This document shows, piece after piece, positions 7,230 to 15,447 of a stretch of 64,000 bases of DNA. The notes below the pieces were generated by a model that was not told the DNA's origin, ran no database searches, and was given only the letters and a program-made list of their open reading frames with translations. The DNA comes from Chitinophaga sp. CF418 (GTDB taxonomy: Bacteria; Bacteroidota; Bacteroidia; Chitinophagales; Chitinophagaceae): positions 62,001 to 126,000 of the forward strand of contig NZ_FRCN01000016.1 in assembly GCF_900142925.1 (NCBI RefSeq). The letters run 5' to 3'. The translations under genes were made by a program, and so were the position numbers. Positions within the stretch are counted from its first letter, which is position 1, and every line of letters starts with the position of its first letter.

Positions 7230-9674
7230 TTACCGTAGCAGGGCCACCCATCCTGTATAGGGCTTTTCATCTGCTGATGTTTTGATGACATAATAATACG
7301 TGCCTTCCGGCAGCAGCCTTCCATTGCGTGTTCCATCCCATGGATTATAACCGATACCTGTGAACACTATTTGTCCCCAGCGGTTATAGATCTCTGTCGT
7401 GGCGGCAGGCCTTGCTTTCAATCCATCTATGCTCCAGCGGTCATTGATACCATCTCCGTTCGGACTGAAAACATTGGGTATTTCCAACACCAGGTCAGGC
7501 ACAACGATATACCATGCATGACTGATGCTATCTATACAGCCGATATCATTCTTTGCATACAACGTTACTCTGTAGCTGCCAGGTAGTTCATACTTATGCT
7601 GCGCATCTTCGAGATCGGAGAGGGTGCCGTCTCCGAAATCCCAATTGTATGCTATTGCAAACTGTGAAGTATTATTAAATGTGAAAGTGCCGTTCTTGAA
7701 CTCTACCGGATTATTTGCTCCAGGCGCAGCGCTGAATGCTGCAACAGGAGCGGCCAGTATTTTGATCAAAGCGGTTTTTGTAACGGTTGTTGAGCACTGA
7801 CCTTGCGCGATAGCCTTTAAGGTTACGGTGTAAGTACCGGGCGTATTGTAACTATATACAGGCTCGGCATCACCTGTCTGGTAGCCGTTTCCGAGCGACC
7901 ATTCATACGTATCTGCAAACTGTGAAAGATTGTCAAAGCTGATTTCTGTCGGCGCGCAACCTGTAGTCAGATCTGTTCTGAAATCAGCCACCGGCATCGG
8001 AATAGCGGTTACCGTAACAGGAGCAGCGGTATCTGCGCATATATTATCTTGTATAACCAGACTGATGGTGCCGCTTTGCTGATAAGTAACGGTATAAGGC
8101 CCAAAACCACTGCCGCTCTGCACTACGCCGCCACCCCAGTTCCAGACAGGAGTAGCATTACCTGCATAGGCGCCGGTAAAATTGATGGTGGTGACCTCTC
8201 CTGCACATACAGGTGTTTTACTGACGGTGAAACTGGCCGTTGGTGGTTGTGACACTGTGATATTATGTGTGGAAGTACCAGACACGCAGCCATCTTCCGT
8301 GACCTGTAATTGTATGGGATAAACGCCTGCTGTAGTAAAGCGTATATCATACGGACCTGCACCGGCGCCGCTTTGTATAGTAGCACCTGAAAAGTTATGC
8401 CAGTCGTAAGTAGCAGCGGTTCCCGCTGTACCTGTGAATGTCAGCGTATGGCCTGTACCCAGGCACACTACATCCGGCAGTACAGAGAAATCGGCGACAG
8501 GTGTAGGTTTAACAATTACTTCCACGGTATCTTTCAACACGCAGCCGAAGGCGTCTTGCGCAGTAACGATGTAGGATGTTGTATCTGTCGGACTCACGGA
8601 AACGGTATTTCCGGTAGCAGGACCGGGTGTCCATGAATAATTATTCGCAGTGCCACCCGTTGCAGTCACTGAAAGTGTAGCTGTTTCTCCCGCACAGATC
8701 TTGGCAGGACTGGTGGCTGCTGTGAGCTTCACCAGCGATAATTTCTCTACAGTATCCTTAACAGTTGTAATACAATTATTCCCATCCCTGATGGATAATG
8801 TATAAAAGCCTGCAGCCAATCCTGTGGCGGTAGGCGTAGTCTGTACAGGAGTAGTATTCCAGGAATAGCTCAGCGGAGCAGTACCGCCGCTTGCAGTCAC
8901 CGCAATGCTGCCGTTCGCACCTCCGCAGATGGCATCGGTAACGGTGTGTGTATATATAAGTGGCGTATACTGTACGCCGGAAAGCGCCATGATCAAGGCC
9001 CTGGAGCTGATATTGGGTCCCGCTACATACAGAAAAGAAACGGACCTGATCAGTTTTGACTGATCAGCGCAGGGAATATTAAAGTCAAATGCGTACATCC
9101 TCGGATTGCTGGGAAGACCGTCCACCGTAGGGGCGGTAGTGGTGCGCGTCAATCTGCCCATACCGCTGAATATAAACGGAGTTCCGAAGAACCAGTCTTT
9201 GATCTGCAGGGTACCCGCATTGGAAGACGTACCATCGGTATAGTTCAATGTCACGGTCACGGTACTATTATTTTCCGTGCCAAATGCCAGGATGCTCAAT
9301 TTGCTGAAACTGGCGGGTGTGGTGAGGGTTAAGGTACCTGCGGGCAGGGAGTTGGCAACGTTGCCAGCGGCAGAGAGATACAATGCATTCAGGCCGGTAT
9401 AAGGATTCATCTGGTAAGTGCGGGTGCCACTAACGAAGGTGCCGGAGTTGATAATGCCGCCACCGATCCCATTCGCCGTGGCGAATGCCTGGGTATGCAG
9501 AATGTGGTTACTACCGTCTATTACGGTCGATGTTACAGCGACTGCGTTGGTGCCCGCTTCAGCTACAATGTCGGCATTGAAGCCGGTAACAGGTACCGGT
9601 GTATAGGTTTGTGCAGACAATAACTGTATGCCGGCATGGATGAACAATAGGGTAATTGTAAAGATACGCTTCAT
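7230..9674 (-). CDS. Secreted PKD/SprB repeat protein with gliding-motility (CHU_C) C-terminus
   Basis: The 814-residue paralogue of the following gene and first gene of the pair. The signal peptide ends at LLSAQ (about residue 21). The N-terminal domain is homologous to that of its neighbour. It then has a SprB repeat (ICGGANGSIAVTASGG) and about four PKD-type modules, seen as repeated CxG...YDWHNF, WNWGGG, YEWSLGNGY and YNWDFGDGT segments with the PGTYTVTL strand. The C-terminal domain starts IPNVFSPNGDGIND and ends GWVALLR, a type IX secretion signal. Extra PKD modules explain the length difference from its neighbour. Expected to be surface-anchored or released; ligand unknown. No clear promoter box is seen upstream. 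Confidence 0.88.
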   Translation of the reverse strand: MKRIFTITLLFIHAGIQLLSAQTYTPVPVTGFNADIVAEAGTNAVAVTSTVIDGSNHILHTQAFATANGIGGGIINSGTFVSGTRTYQMNPYTGLNALYLSAAGNVANSLPAGTLTLTTPASFSKLSILAFGTENNSTVTVTLNYTDGTSSNAGTLQIKDWFFGTPFIFSGMGRLTRTTTAPTVDGLPSNPRMYAFDFNIPCADQSKLIRSVSFLYVAGPNISSRALIMALSGVQYTPLIYTHTVTDAICGGANGSIAVTASGGTAPLSYSWNTTPVQTTPTATGLAAGFYTLSIRDGNNCITTVKDTVEKLSLVKLTAATSPAKICAGETATLSVTATGGTANNYSWTPGPATGNTVSVSPTDTTSYIVTAQDAFGCVLKDTVEVIVKPTPVADFSVLPDVVCLGTGHTLTFTGTAGTAATYDWHNFSGATIQSGAGAGPYDIRFTTAGVYPIQLQVTEDGCVSGTSTHNITVSQPPTASFTVSKTPVCAGEVTTINFTGAYAGNATPVWNWGGGVVQSGSGFGPYTVTYQQSGTISLVIQDNICADTAAPVTVTAIPMPVADFRTDLTTGCAPTEISFDNLSQFADTYEWSLGNGYQTGDAEPVYSYNTPGTYTVTLKAIAQGQCSTTVTKTALIKILAAPVAAFSAAPGANNPVEFKNGTFTFNNTSQFAIAYNWDFGDGTLSDLEDAQHKYELPGSYRVTLYAKNDIGCIDSISHAWYIVVPDLVLEIPNVFSPNGDGINDRWSIDGLKARPAATTEIYNRWGQIVFTGIGYNPWDGTRNGRLLPEGTYYYVIKTSADEKPYTGWVALLR

Positions 9675-9956
9675 GAACGGTCATTATAGATTTCGGTCTT
9701 TTATAGATTTACTAAGCTCTATGAATTGGCAGGGTATAGGCTTACAGCCATGCACAATGCCGGAGGCCCCTGAAGGAAGCTTCCGCCAGCAACAGTTAAC
9801 TTTCACCAGTAAATACTTATGGAGAAGAAAAAAGGGTGGGTACGGGGATATATATTTTTTATTTCAATAATTAAAACAGGTAAGAGATAGACTGTTTTTA
9901 CAGCTACCGGATTCTAAAGAGGGGCATTTTTATGGGGAGTTGGATTTCTAAAATGG

Positions 9957-10256
9957 TCAGGTAACAGTTATTTCTAATCTTCTGGCATTGATAGCCTGAC
10001 CTTCTTTTTCCCAGATGCGCCTTTGTTCAAAGGTGACGCTAGCATGTCCCGGGGCCTTTCCGTTAATAACAAAGGCCTCTTCATTACTGGTGCCTACGTC
10101 CTGCCGGAAGGTATCCACGGCATGATCGTAAGGTCTTACATCAACGCATTCGCTATTGCTGACCTTGTAGAACCATTGGAATCCTGCGGTACCAAGACCC
10201 GGTAGAACTACAGTGAGGGATGTCCCTGCTTTTATTTCTTTAGCCTCGCTTTCCAT
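9957..10256 (-). CDS. Chagasin-family (I42) cysteine protease inhibitor
   Basis: Small protein of 99 residues without a signal peptide. It shows the layout of chagasin/I42 inhibitors: an early glycine loop before an aromatic pair (LPGLGTAGFQWFY, comparable to the NPTTGY/F-x-W loop), a middle strand ending in GKAPGHASVTFEQRR, and a following IWEKEG where chagasins have the RPW(E) loop. These three loops wedge into the active site of papain-like proteases. It lies 110 bases downstream of a papain-like protease gene on the same strand, separated by a strong hairpin, so it is most likely the cognate inhibitor that protects the producing cell. Family assignment is from motif reading only. Confidence 0.75.
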   Translation of the reverse strand: MESEAKEIKAGTSLTVVLPGLGTAGFQWFYKVSNSECVDVRPYDHAVDTFRQDVGTSNEEAFVINGKAPGHASVTFEQRRIWEKEGQAINARRLEITVT

Positions 10257-10277
10257 AGTTTTAGGTTTTTAATAAAA

Positions 10278-10352
10278 TGCGAATTACAGTCACTATACTT
10301 AACTTCCGGCAATCATCAGGCCAGAAGATGAGATAGTTAACCGTAATTCGCA
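10278..10352 (-). terminator. Nested hairpin between protease and inhibitor genes
   Basis: Outer arms 10278-10287 and 10343-10352 pair perfectly (10 bp), with an inner TTAACT/AGTTAA pair at 10299-10304 and 10335-10340. On the minus strand a T-rich stretch follows. It starts 15 bases after the protease stop and ends 21 bases before the inhibitor ATG, so it could act as a leaky terminator that sets the protease:inhibitor ratio. Confidence 0.6.
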
Positions 10353-10366
10353 ATTATGACTGCTAT

Positions 10367-12037
10367 TTATACGTACCATTTATGGTACATAGCGGAATCG
10401 GTTCCTTGCACAAAGCAGTCGAGTCGTCCGGCTGCCCATGAAGATACGCCTACATCAGAAGAGAGGATACCTCCGAGGTTTTCATCTCCGCTCCACTTAG
10501 CGCCATCCCACCATTTATGCATCATATTGTAGGTTTGTCCAGGGAAGAATACATCTATCCTGTTATCGCCCCATGACACGGCAGCAGGACTGCCGAACAT
10601 ATTGGACTGCAGGTCTTCCCATCCGCTCCATTTGGTATCAAACCATTTGTGGAACAGGTGATTGTTCAGGCCGCGCGCAAAACAATCCAGTCTGCCCGGA
10701 GCCCATGAAGATACTGCCGGAGCTGAATTGATAACGCCTCCGAGGTCTTCCCATCCATGCCATGCGCCATTCCACCAGAGATGCCACATAGAGGAGTTCA
10801 TGCCTCTTGCGAAGATGTCAATGCGGTTTGGTCCCCAGCTTACGCAGGCTGGTTCTGAAGATAGCAATCCACCGAGATCTTCCCATCCGCTCCATCCACC
10901 CTGATACCATTTATGATACAGGTGATGGTTGAGGCCCAGCGCGAAGATGTCCAGGCGTCCGGATGCCCATGAGCAGATAGCAGGAGCTCCCTGGATCTGT
11001 CCACCTAAAGATTCCCAGCCATTCCAGGAAGTACCGTTCCACCATTTGTGATAAACGGCAGAATCCATGCCCCGTACGACAACGTCAATGCGGTTTGGTC
11101 CCCACGACACTGCATTTGGTCTGGATGATAATAAACCGCCCAGGTTTTCATATCCGTGCCATTGATGTTGTTGCGCAGGAAGTTTAATGCCGCTGGCAGT
11201 CCAGAATGGGAATTCTGTATCTATACCAGCTTGTCCGTAAGCGATCTTAAAGAATCCTCCTTTACCCCATCCGGTGCCCCAGGAGTTTTTACAGATCCAG
11301 CAGTGGTCTACTTCTGAATAACCGATCACTGTTACGCAGTGCAGACCATAATCTGAGCCGCTGACATGTTTGTATACGCCATCAGCATAAGAGAAGAAGT
11401 CTTCATACACGTGCATAACAGCAGAGCATGGGCCATTGTTGGAAATATAGTTCTTTCTTTCAGTGATGTTTGCAATGGTAGTAGAGTTAGTGATCTTTAC
11501 TGCCCTTGCATCACGATTGGGGCCTACTTTACATGTGGGAGGTTGCTTCCAGATATTGTTGTCCGGGAAAGCCGTATCATAAGGGAAGCAGGCTTCATCC
11601 GGAATACCTCTTGATTTGATCTGACTGAAAGCATCAGTAGGCCACCATCCTCCGCAATTTGCACCGTGCGAAGAGCAGAAATGGAGGTCTGCTTCTGAGA
11701 GGTTGAGTAATTGTCCTTTTTCAATGGACGCCATTGCTTCAGTAACTGAGGTAGTACAGAACGAAACGCAGGAGCCACATCCACCCTGGTCTTTCACAGG
11801 AGTGATATGATTACCATTGCGGTTGCGCCAGTCCACCTCCTGAGCAAAATTGGCTACCGGAGCAGTAGCAGCCCGTTTGTTCATAACGGCGGCAAGTTCC
11901 TCAGTGTTTACAATGACACCCAATAAAGCTTTTTGCTGTGGATCGGGCAGTTGGGAAACCGTAGTTTCTCTTGCCTGCCACTGGGTATCGGCCTTCTGAA
12001 GGTCGGCTACCAAATCTGAGATCTTGATCTTAGACAT
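10367..12037 (-). CDS. Papain-like (C1A) cysteine protease with C-terminal PLL-type beta-propeller repeats
   Basis: Two-part protein of 556 residues. Residues from about 70 to 280 form a C1A peptidase: [19 protein letters not shown] leads to [13 protein letters not shown] with the catalytic Cys, then [10 protein letters not shown] with the catalytic His and [15 protein letters not shown] with the Asn. The C-terminal half has six repeats of about 48 residues that alternate SWGPNRID and SWASGRLD and end in YHKWW or YHKWY, as in PLL-like lectin propellers (DUF346). The partial GYENLGG at the start could close the last blade. I start at MSKIKISDL (12037); an earlier in-frame ATG gives an implausible extension. 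There is no signal peptide, which is odd for a lectin-tailed protease. The region before the peptidase may be an inhibitory propeptide. Confidence 0.88.
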   Translation of the reverse strand: MSKIKISDLVADLQKADTQWQARETTVSQLPDPQQKALLGVIVNTEELAAVMNKRAATAPVANFAQEVDWRNRNGNHITPVKDQGGCGSCVSFCTTSVTEAMASIEKGQLLNLSEADLHFCSSHGANCGGWWPTDAFSQIKSRGIPDEACFPYDTAFPDNNIWKQPPTCKVGPNRDARAVKITNSTTIANITERKNYISNNGPCSAVMHVYEDFFSYADGVYKHVSGSDYGLHCVTVIGYSEVDHCWICKNSWGTGWGKGGFFKIAYGQAGIDTEFPFWTASGIKLPAQQHQWHGYENLGGLLSSRPNAVSWGPNRIDVVVRGMDSAVYHKWWNGTSWNGWESLGGQIQGAPAICSWASGRLDIFALGLNHHLYHKWYQGGWSGWEDLGGLLSSEPACVSWGPNRIDIFARGMNSSMWHLWWNGAWHGWEDLGGVINSAPAVSSWAPGRLDCFARGLNNHLFHKWFDTKWSGWEDLQSNMFGSPAAVSWGDNRIDVFFPGQTYNMMHKWWDGAKWSGDENLGGILSSDVGVSSWAAGRLDCFVQGTDSAMYHKWYV

Positions 12038-12507
12038 TTGAATGGTATTGTTTTGGAGTGAACAGAATAACGATAACGATCCGAAATTCAATGCTGAATT
12101 TAGAAGTAAGTAAAGGTGCTAAGAAATGCACGTGCAGGATTTACTGTTGATGTTACTACATCATCCTCATCTTCACAAGAGATATGTTAAATGTGCTGCC
12201 TGTCTGGTGGTTCCCGATAGAGAAAGAAAAAATAAGGTTCTTAAGGTGCTTTTTTACGTAATAAAGTGGAATACTTCCATTCTTGTGTCTGCAAATCTAT
12301 ATGATTATCAGAAGTTTTAAAAATAAATTTAGTGTGCTAACGATTGCAGAAGCATAAAAATTTACTCCTTGTATAAACATGTGGGATCGTTGAAAGAACG
12401 TACAGAGATATATGATATAGGTTATCTGCATGTAGATGAAAAAAATAAATACTTATTAACTTCCAATTAACTAAATACTATAAATTGTTTCTTAAACTTG
12501 CGTGCAG
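12038..12507. other. AT-rich intergenic stretch
   Basis: Gap upstream of the divergent protease (minus) and HicB-like (plus) genes. I see no convincing gene, terminator or repeat here. A 64-codon plus-strand frame at 12126-12320 looks like chance. The protease promoter should be here, but no clean TANNTTTG box is visible on the minus strand. Confidence 0.4.
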
Positions 12508-12537
12508 TTGCATTGTATGGATGCATTAATACCATTG
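12508..12537 (+). promoter_or_regulatory. Bacteroidota-type promoter candidate
   Basis: TTG at 12508-12510, 19 bases, then TACCATTG at 12530-12537. This matches TTG-N19-TANNTTTG with one mismatch. It would give a leader of about 130 nt for the HicB-like gene. Confidence 0.4.
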
Positions 12538-12672
12538 TTTGTAAGATGAAAAACTGACAACCATTGTACCCGGATTTCTTCTTACATCTTATCATATTTT
12601 CCTGAACAGTTTGTATACCGCAAATCCACAGCTGTTTAAGCGTTCGTGAATGTTGAACTAAAAACTATACAT

Positions 12673-13026
12673 ATGAAGAATGCATTATTATTAAAAAAGA
12701 AAGCAAGAGTACGCAAGCGTAAACGCAAAAAAGTGTATCTTTTTTCACCCAGGGTGATAAATGGAAAAGACCGGCAGTATGTATTTAATTTCCCTTTACT
12801 TTCTATCATGAGCAAAGAAAATGGTCATTACGTGATTGAGAACAGCATGCTTTCTATCTTTGGCGTCGGCAGGACACGTACAGAAGCTATGCGGGATTTT
12901 GCCGAGGTATTTGATGATGTCTACAGATGGTACGGTGAGCTTCAAGATGAAGCACTCACTCCCAAAATGCTAAGAATAAAAACAATGTTGAACAGCACAG
13001 TGAGAGGTGTCATTGTCGCTCCCTGA
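12673..13026 (+). CDS. Small basic-headed protein with HicB-like domain
   Basis: Protein of 117 residues starting MKNALLLKKK; a GTG 27 bases upstream is in frame but adds nothing recognisable. The N-terminus is strongly basic (KARVRKRKRKK). The remainder fits the HicB/UPF0150 pattern of a short beta-hairpin followed by a helix: GHYVIENSMLSIFGVGRTRTEAMRDFAEVFDD, where HicB proteins have a Y-V...FP-L-x-G-x-x-T-x-G-x-T-x-x-E-A core. No HicA toxin partner is adjacent, and no DNA-binding tail is seen, so it may be a stand-alone relative rather than an antitoxin. Function unknown. Confidence 0.55.
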   Translation: MKNALLLKKKARVRKRKRKKVYLFSPRVINGKDRQYVFNFPLLSIMSKENGHYVIENSMLSIFGVGRTRTEAMRDFAEVFDDVYRWYGELQDEALTPKMLRIKTMLNSTVRGVIVAP

Positions 13027-13195
13027 CAGGCAGGAAGAAATATTATGTCAGAACAAAGCGCATGATATGAAGGAACAGTGGTACGGGCAAATAATGTCAC
13101 AGGCAAATAGTATCACAAATAATGGCGTCCTGGATAAATGGTGAAACAAATAAAGTGGTTTAATAGCTGAAAACAGCCATTTTGATATTTATAGC

Positions 13196-13226
13196 TTGTT
13201 GATGTGAACTTAATGTTATATTTTTT
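13196..13226 (+). promoter_or_regulatory. Promoter candidate for the DUF2157 operon
   Basis: TTG at 13196-13198, 20 bases, then TATTTTTT at 13219-13226 (TANNTTTG with the final G missing). The ATG follows at 13245, leaving a leader of about 12 nt. Confidence 0.35.
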
Positions 13227-13244
13227 CGCATCATTTCGAATGTT

Positions 13245-14222
13245 ATGGATATTGATTTGTTTGAACAACTTCAAAAAGAGGGGACTATTTCCGCTGCATC
13301 AGCAGAAAAAGTACGCACCATCACAACAACCAGGCTTTTCTCTGTACACTGGGAGCTTAAAACCATCCTGTACCTGGGCGTTTTGTTACTAAGCGGAGGC
13401 TTAGGAATACTGGTATACAAGAATATTGACACGATAGGTCATCAGGTCATTCTGCTGGCGATCGCATTAGCTTGTGGCGGTTGCTTTTATTATAGCTTCC
13501 GCCATAAGTTACCGTTCTCCAGAGAGAAGGTACCTGCGCCCAACAGCTTTTTCGATTATATCCTGTTGCTGGGCTGTTTGCTGCTGATCACTTTCATCAC
13601 TTATCTGCAGGTGCAATACAATGTGTTTGGCACCAGATACGGTGCAGCCACCTTTATGCCGATGCTGGTATTGTTTTTCTCGGCTTACTACTTTGATCAC
13701 CTGGGAGTACTGAGTATGGCTGTTACCAATCTGGCGGCATGGATGGGCGTAACAGTAACACCGCTTCAATTGTTAAGCGCCAACGATTTTTCCAGTTATA
13801 CGCTTGTATATACCGGATTAGCACTGGGAGCTTTGCTGATAGTAGCTGCTTTGTTGAGTCACCGCTTACGGTTCAAAGCTCACTTCGCATTCACTTACAG
13901 CAACTTCGGTACGCATGTTTTTCTCATTGCAAATCTGGCAGGCATGTTTGCCGCATACGATGGTCCATATGGATTATGGTTTCTGTTGCTGGTTGCGGCA
14001 ACCGTTTTCTTTTACAGCCAGGCCATGAAGCAAGGTTCTTTTTATTTCATATTGATCATTACACTATATGCTTATATAGGACTGAGCTTTGTGATAGTAA
14101 GATTGTTAATGAGAACAGAATCAGAGGGTGGTATTTATGCCGGGCTATTGTATTTCATTATGTCTGGTATAGGCGCTATTTTATTGTTGATTAACCTTAA
14201 TAAAAAACTGAAGAGAGCATGA
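13245..14222 (+). CDS. Multi-pass membrane protein, DUF2157-like
   Basis: Inner-membrane protein of 325 residues with about nine hydrophobic segments. The cytoplasmic N-terminus (MDIDLFEQLQKEGTISAASAEKV) and the following WELKTILYLGVLLLSGGLGILVYKNID segment are characteristic of DUF2157 proteins, whose function is not known. The last codons overlap the start of the next gene by 4 bases, so the two membrane proteins are made together. The pair lies between two protease genes on the other strand; no direct functional link can be shown. Confidence is high that it is a real gene and moderate for the family. Confidence 0.8.
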   Translation: MDIDLFEQLQKEGTISAASAEKVRTITTTRLFSVHWELKTILYLGVLLLSGGLGILVYKNIDTIGHQVILLAIALACGGCFYYSFRHKLPFSREKVPAPNSFFDYILLLGCLLLITFITYLQVQYNVFGTRYGAATFMPMLVLFFSAYYFDHLGVLSMAVTNLAAWMGVTVTPLQLLSANDFSSYTLVYTGLALGALLIVAALLSHRLRFKAHFAFTYSNFGTHVFLIANLAGMFAAYDGPYGLWFLLLVAATVFFYSQAMKQGSFYFILIITLYAYIGLSFVIVRLLMRTESEGGIYAGLLYFIMSGIGAILLLINLNKKLKRA

Positions 14223-15388
14223 TCGCATATAACAGTCAGTCATTGGACAACCTGTATGTTCAGGAACAGGCGGAAATGGCAAAGGGGGCAGATTGTATTA
14301 CAGCGGAGGAGTATAATGCCATCATCACCGCATATCCGGCAGATCTTTATACGCCTAATCCTTACATGCGTATCGGTATTTTTATCCTGACAGCTATCAT
14401 TCTGCTGTTTTCTTTCGGGCTTTTCTGCCTGTTGTCAATAGCGGGAGGTGAAGGTGCAATTACTTTCCTGTGTGTGCTTTTCGGCGGAGGGTCTTACGCG
14501 CTGGCCGAGTATATGGTACGCGAAAAGAAACATTATAAATCAGGAGCTGATGCGGCTTTGATATGGGGGGCAGGCATCTTTTTGCTTTCGGCATTAGGCA
14601 TTGCGACCGACGCCGATGCACCTGTGTGGGTATGGTGTTTAGCGGCGCTGATATTATCACTCTTTTTTGTATTGCGCTTTGCGGATGTCAGTATGAGTAT
14701 TGTAACGCATTTGTCCTTGCTGGGCCTGATCTTTTCCGGATGTGTACAACTTGGCAATATTGCGAAGCTGATCATCCCGTTTATGGTCATGCTGGCTTCC
14801 GCAGGCGTATATTTCCTTTCGGTAAAACTGATTGCAATACATACCTACCGGCATTATAAAAAATGTCTGCAGATGTTGCAATGCTGTGCCCTGATCACAC
14901 TTTATCTGGGCGGAAATTATTTCGTGATAAGGGAAGTAAGTAATGAGATGTTCAATCTGGATCTGCAACCAGGACAGGATATTCCCGGAGGGTGGTTCTT
15001 CTGGATACTGACCGTTGCATTACCACTGTTATACATTTATGCAGGTATCCGTAAGAAAGACAGGATATTGATCTGCGTAGGTCTGTTGCTGATTGCGGGT
15101 ATAGTGTACACTGTCCGGTATTATCACAGTGTGGCTCCGCTCGAAGTGGCAATGACACTGGGCGGCCTGGCTATGATAGGTATAGCCTATGCACTGATTC
15201 GTTACCTTAAAACACCGCGTCACGGTTTCACGGAAGCATCTTCTGATGAAAGACATGCTATGGAGGCCATGCAGATAGAATCGCTGGTAATTGCACAAAC
15301 TATGAGCCATGCTGCTACTCCACGACCCGATCAATTCGAATTTGGCGGTGGCTCTGGTGGAGGTGGTGGCGCCTCTGGTGATTATTAA
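14219..15388 (+). CDS. Multi-pass membrane protein with Gly-rich C-terminal tail
   Basis: Membrane protein of 389 residues, second gene of a translationally coupled pair (ATGA overlap with the DUF2157-like gene). It has about ten hydrophobic segments between residues 60 and 340 and a soluble C-terminal stretch. The chain ends in FGGGSGGGGGASGDY; similar glycine tails end TPM-domain and DUF2207 membrane proteins and may lie at the membrane surface. No catalytic motif is visible. In several Bacteroidota such proteins accompany DUF2157 proteins (recollection, unchecked). Function unknown. Confidence 0.75.
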   Translation: MIAYNSQSLDNLYVQEQAEMAKGADCITAEEYNAIITAYPADLYTPNPYMRIGIFILTAIILLFSFGLFCLLSIAGGEGAITFLCVLFGGGSYALAEYMVREKKHYKSGADAALIWGAGIFLLSALGIATDADAPVWVWCLAALILSLFFVLRFADVSMSIVTHLSLLGLIFSGCVQLGNIAKLIIPFMVMLASAGVYFLSVKLIAIHTYRHYKKCLQMLQCCALITLYLGGNYFVIREVSNEMFNLDLQPGQDIPGGWFFWILTVALPLLYIYAGIRKKDRILICVGLLLIAGIVYTVRYYHSVAPLEVAMTLGGLAMIGIAYALIRYLKTPRHGFTEASSDERHAMEAMQIESLVIAQTMSHAATPRPDQFEFGGGSGGGGGASGDY

Positions 15389-15420
15389 AGGTGACCGCCC
15401 GCTAATTTGAGCGGCCACCT
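15389..15420. terminator. Hairpin between convergent genes
   Basis: Arms 15389-15398 and 15411-15420 form a 10-bp GC-rich stem with one A-C mismatch. It lies directly after the membrane-protein stop and 28 bases before the end of the C25-like gene. There is no T-run, so termination is plausible but unproven. Confidence 0.5.
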
Positions 15421-15447
15421 GATGCTTACCTGCTTTGTGGTGTATCG

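Noticed and set aside
12126-12320. 64-codon frame in the gap downstream of the HicB-like promoter region
   Set aside because: AT-rich chance frame with no recognisable composition or start signal.
12673-13026. HicAB toxin-antitoxin system
   Set aside because: No HicA-like gene of about 60-80 residues lies on either side; only a HicB-like domain is seen.
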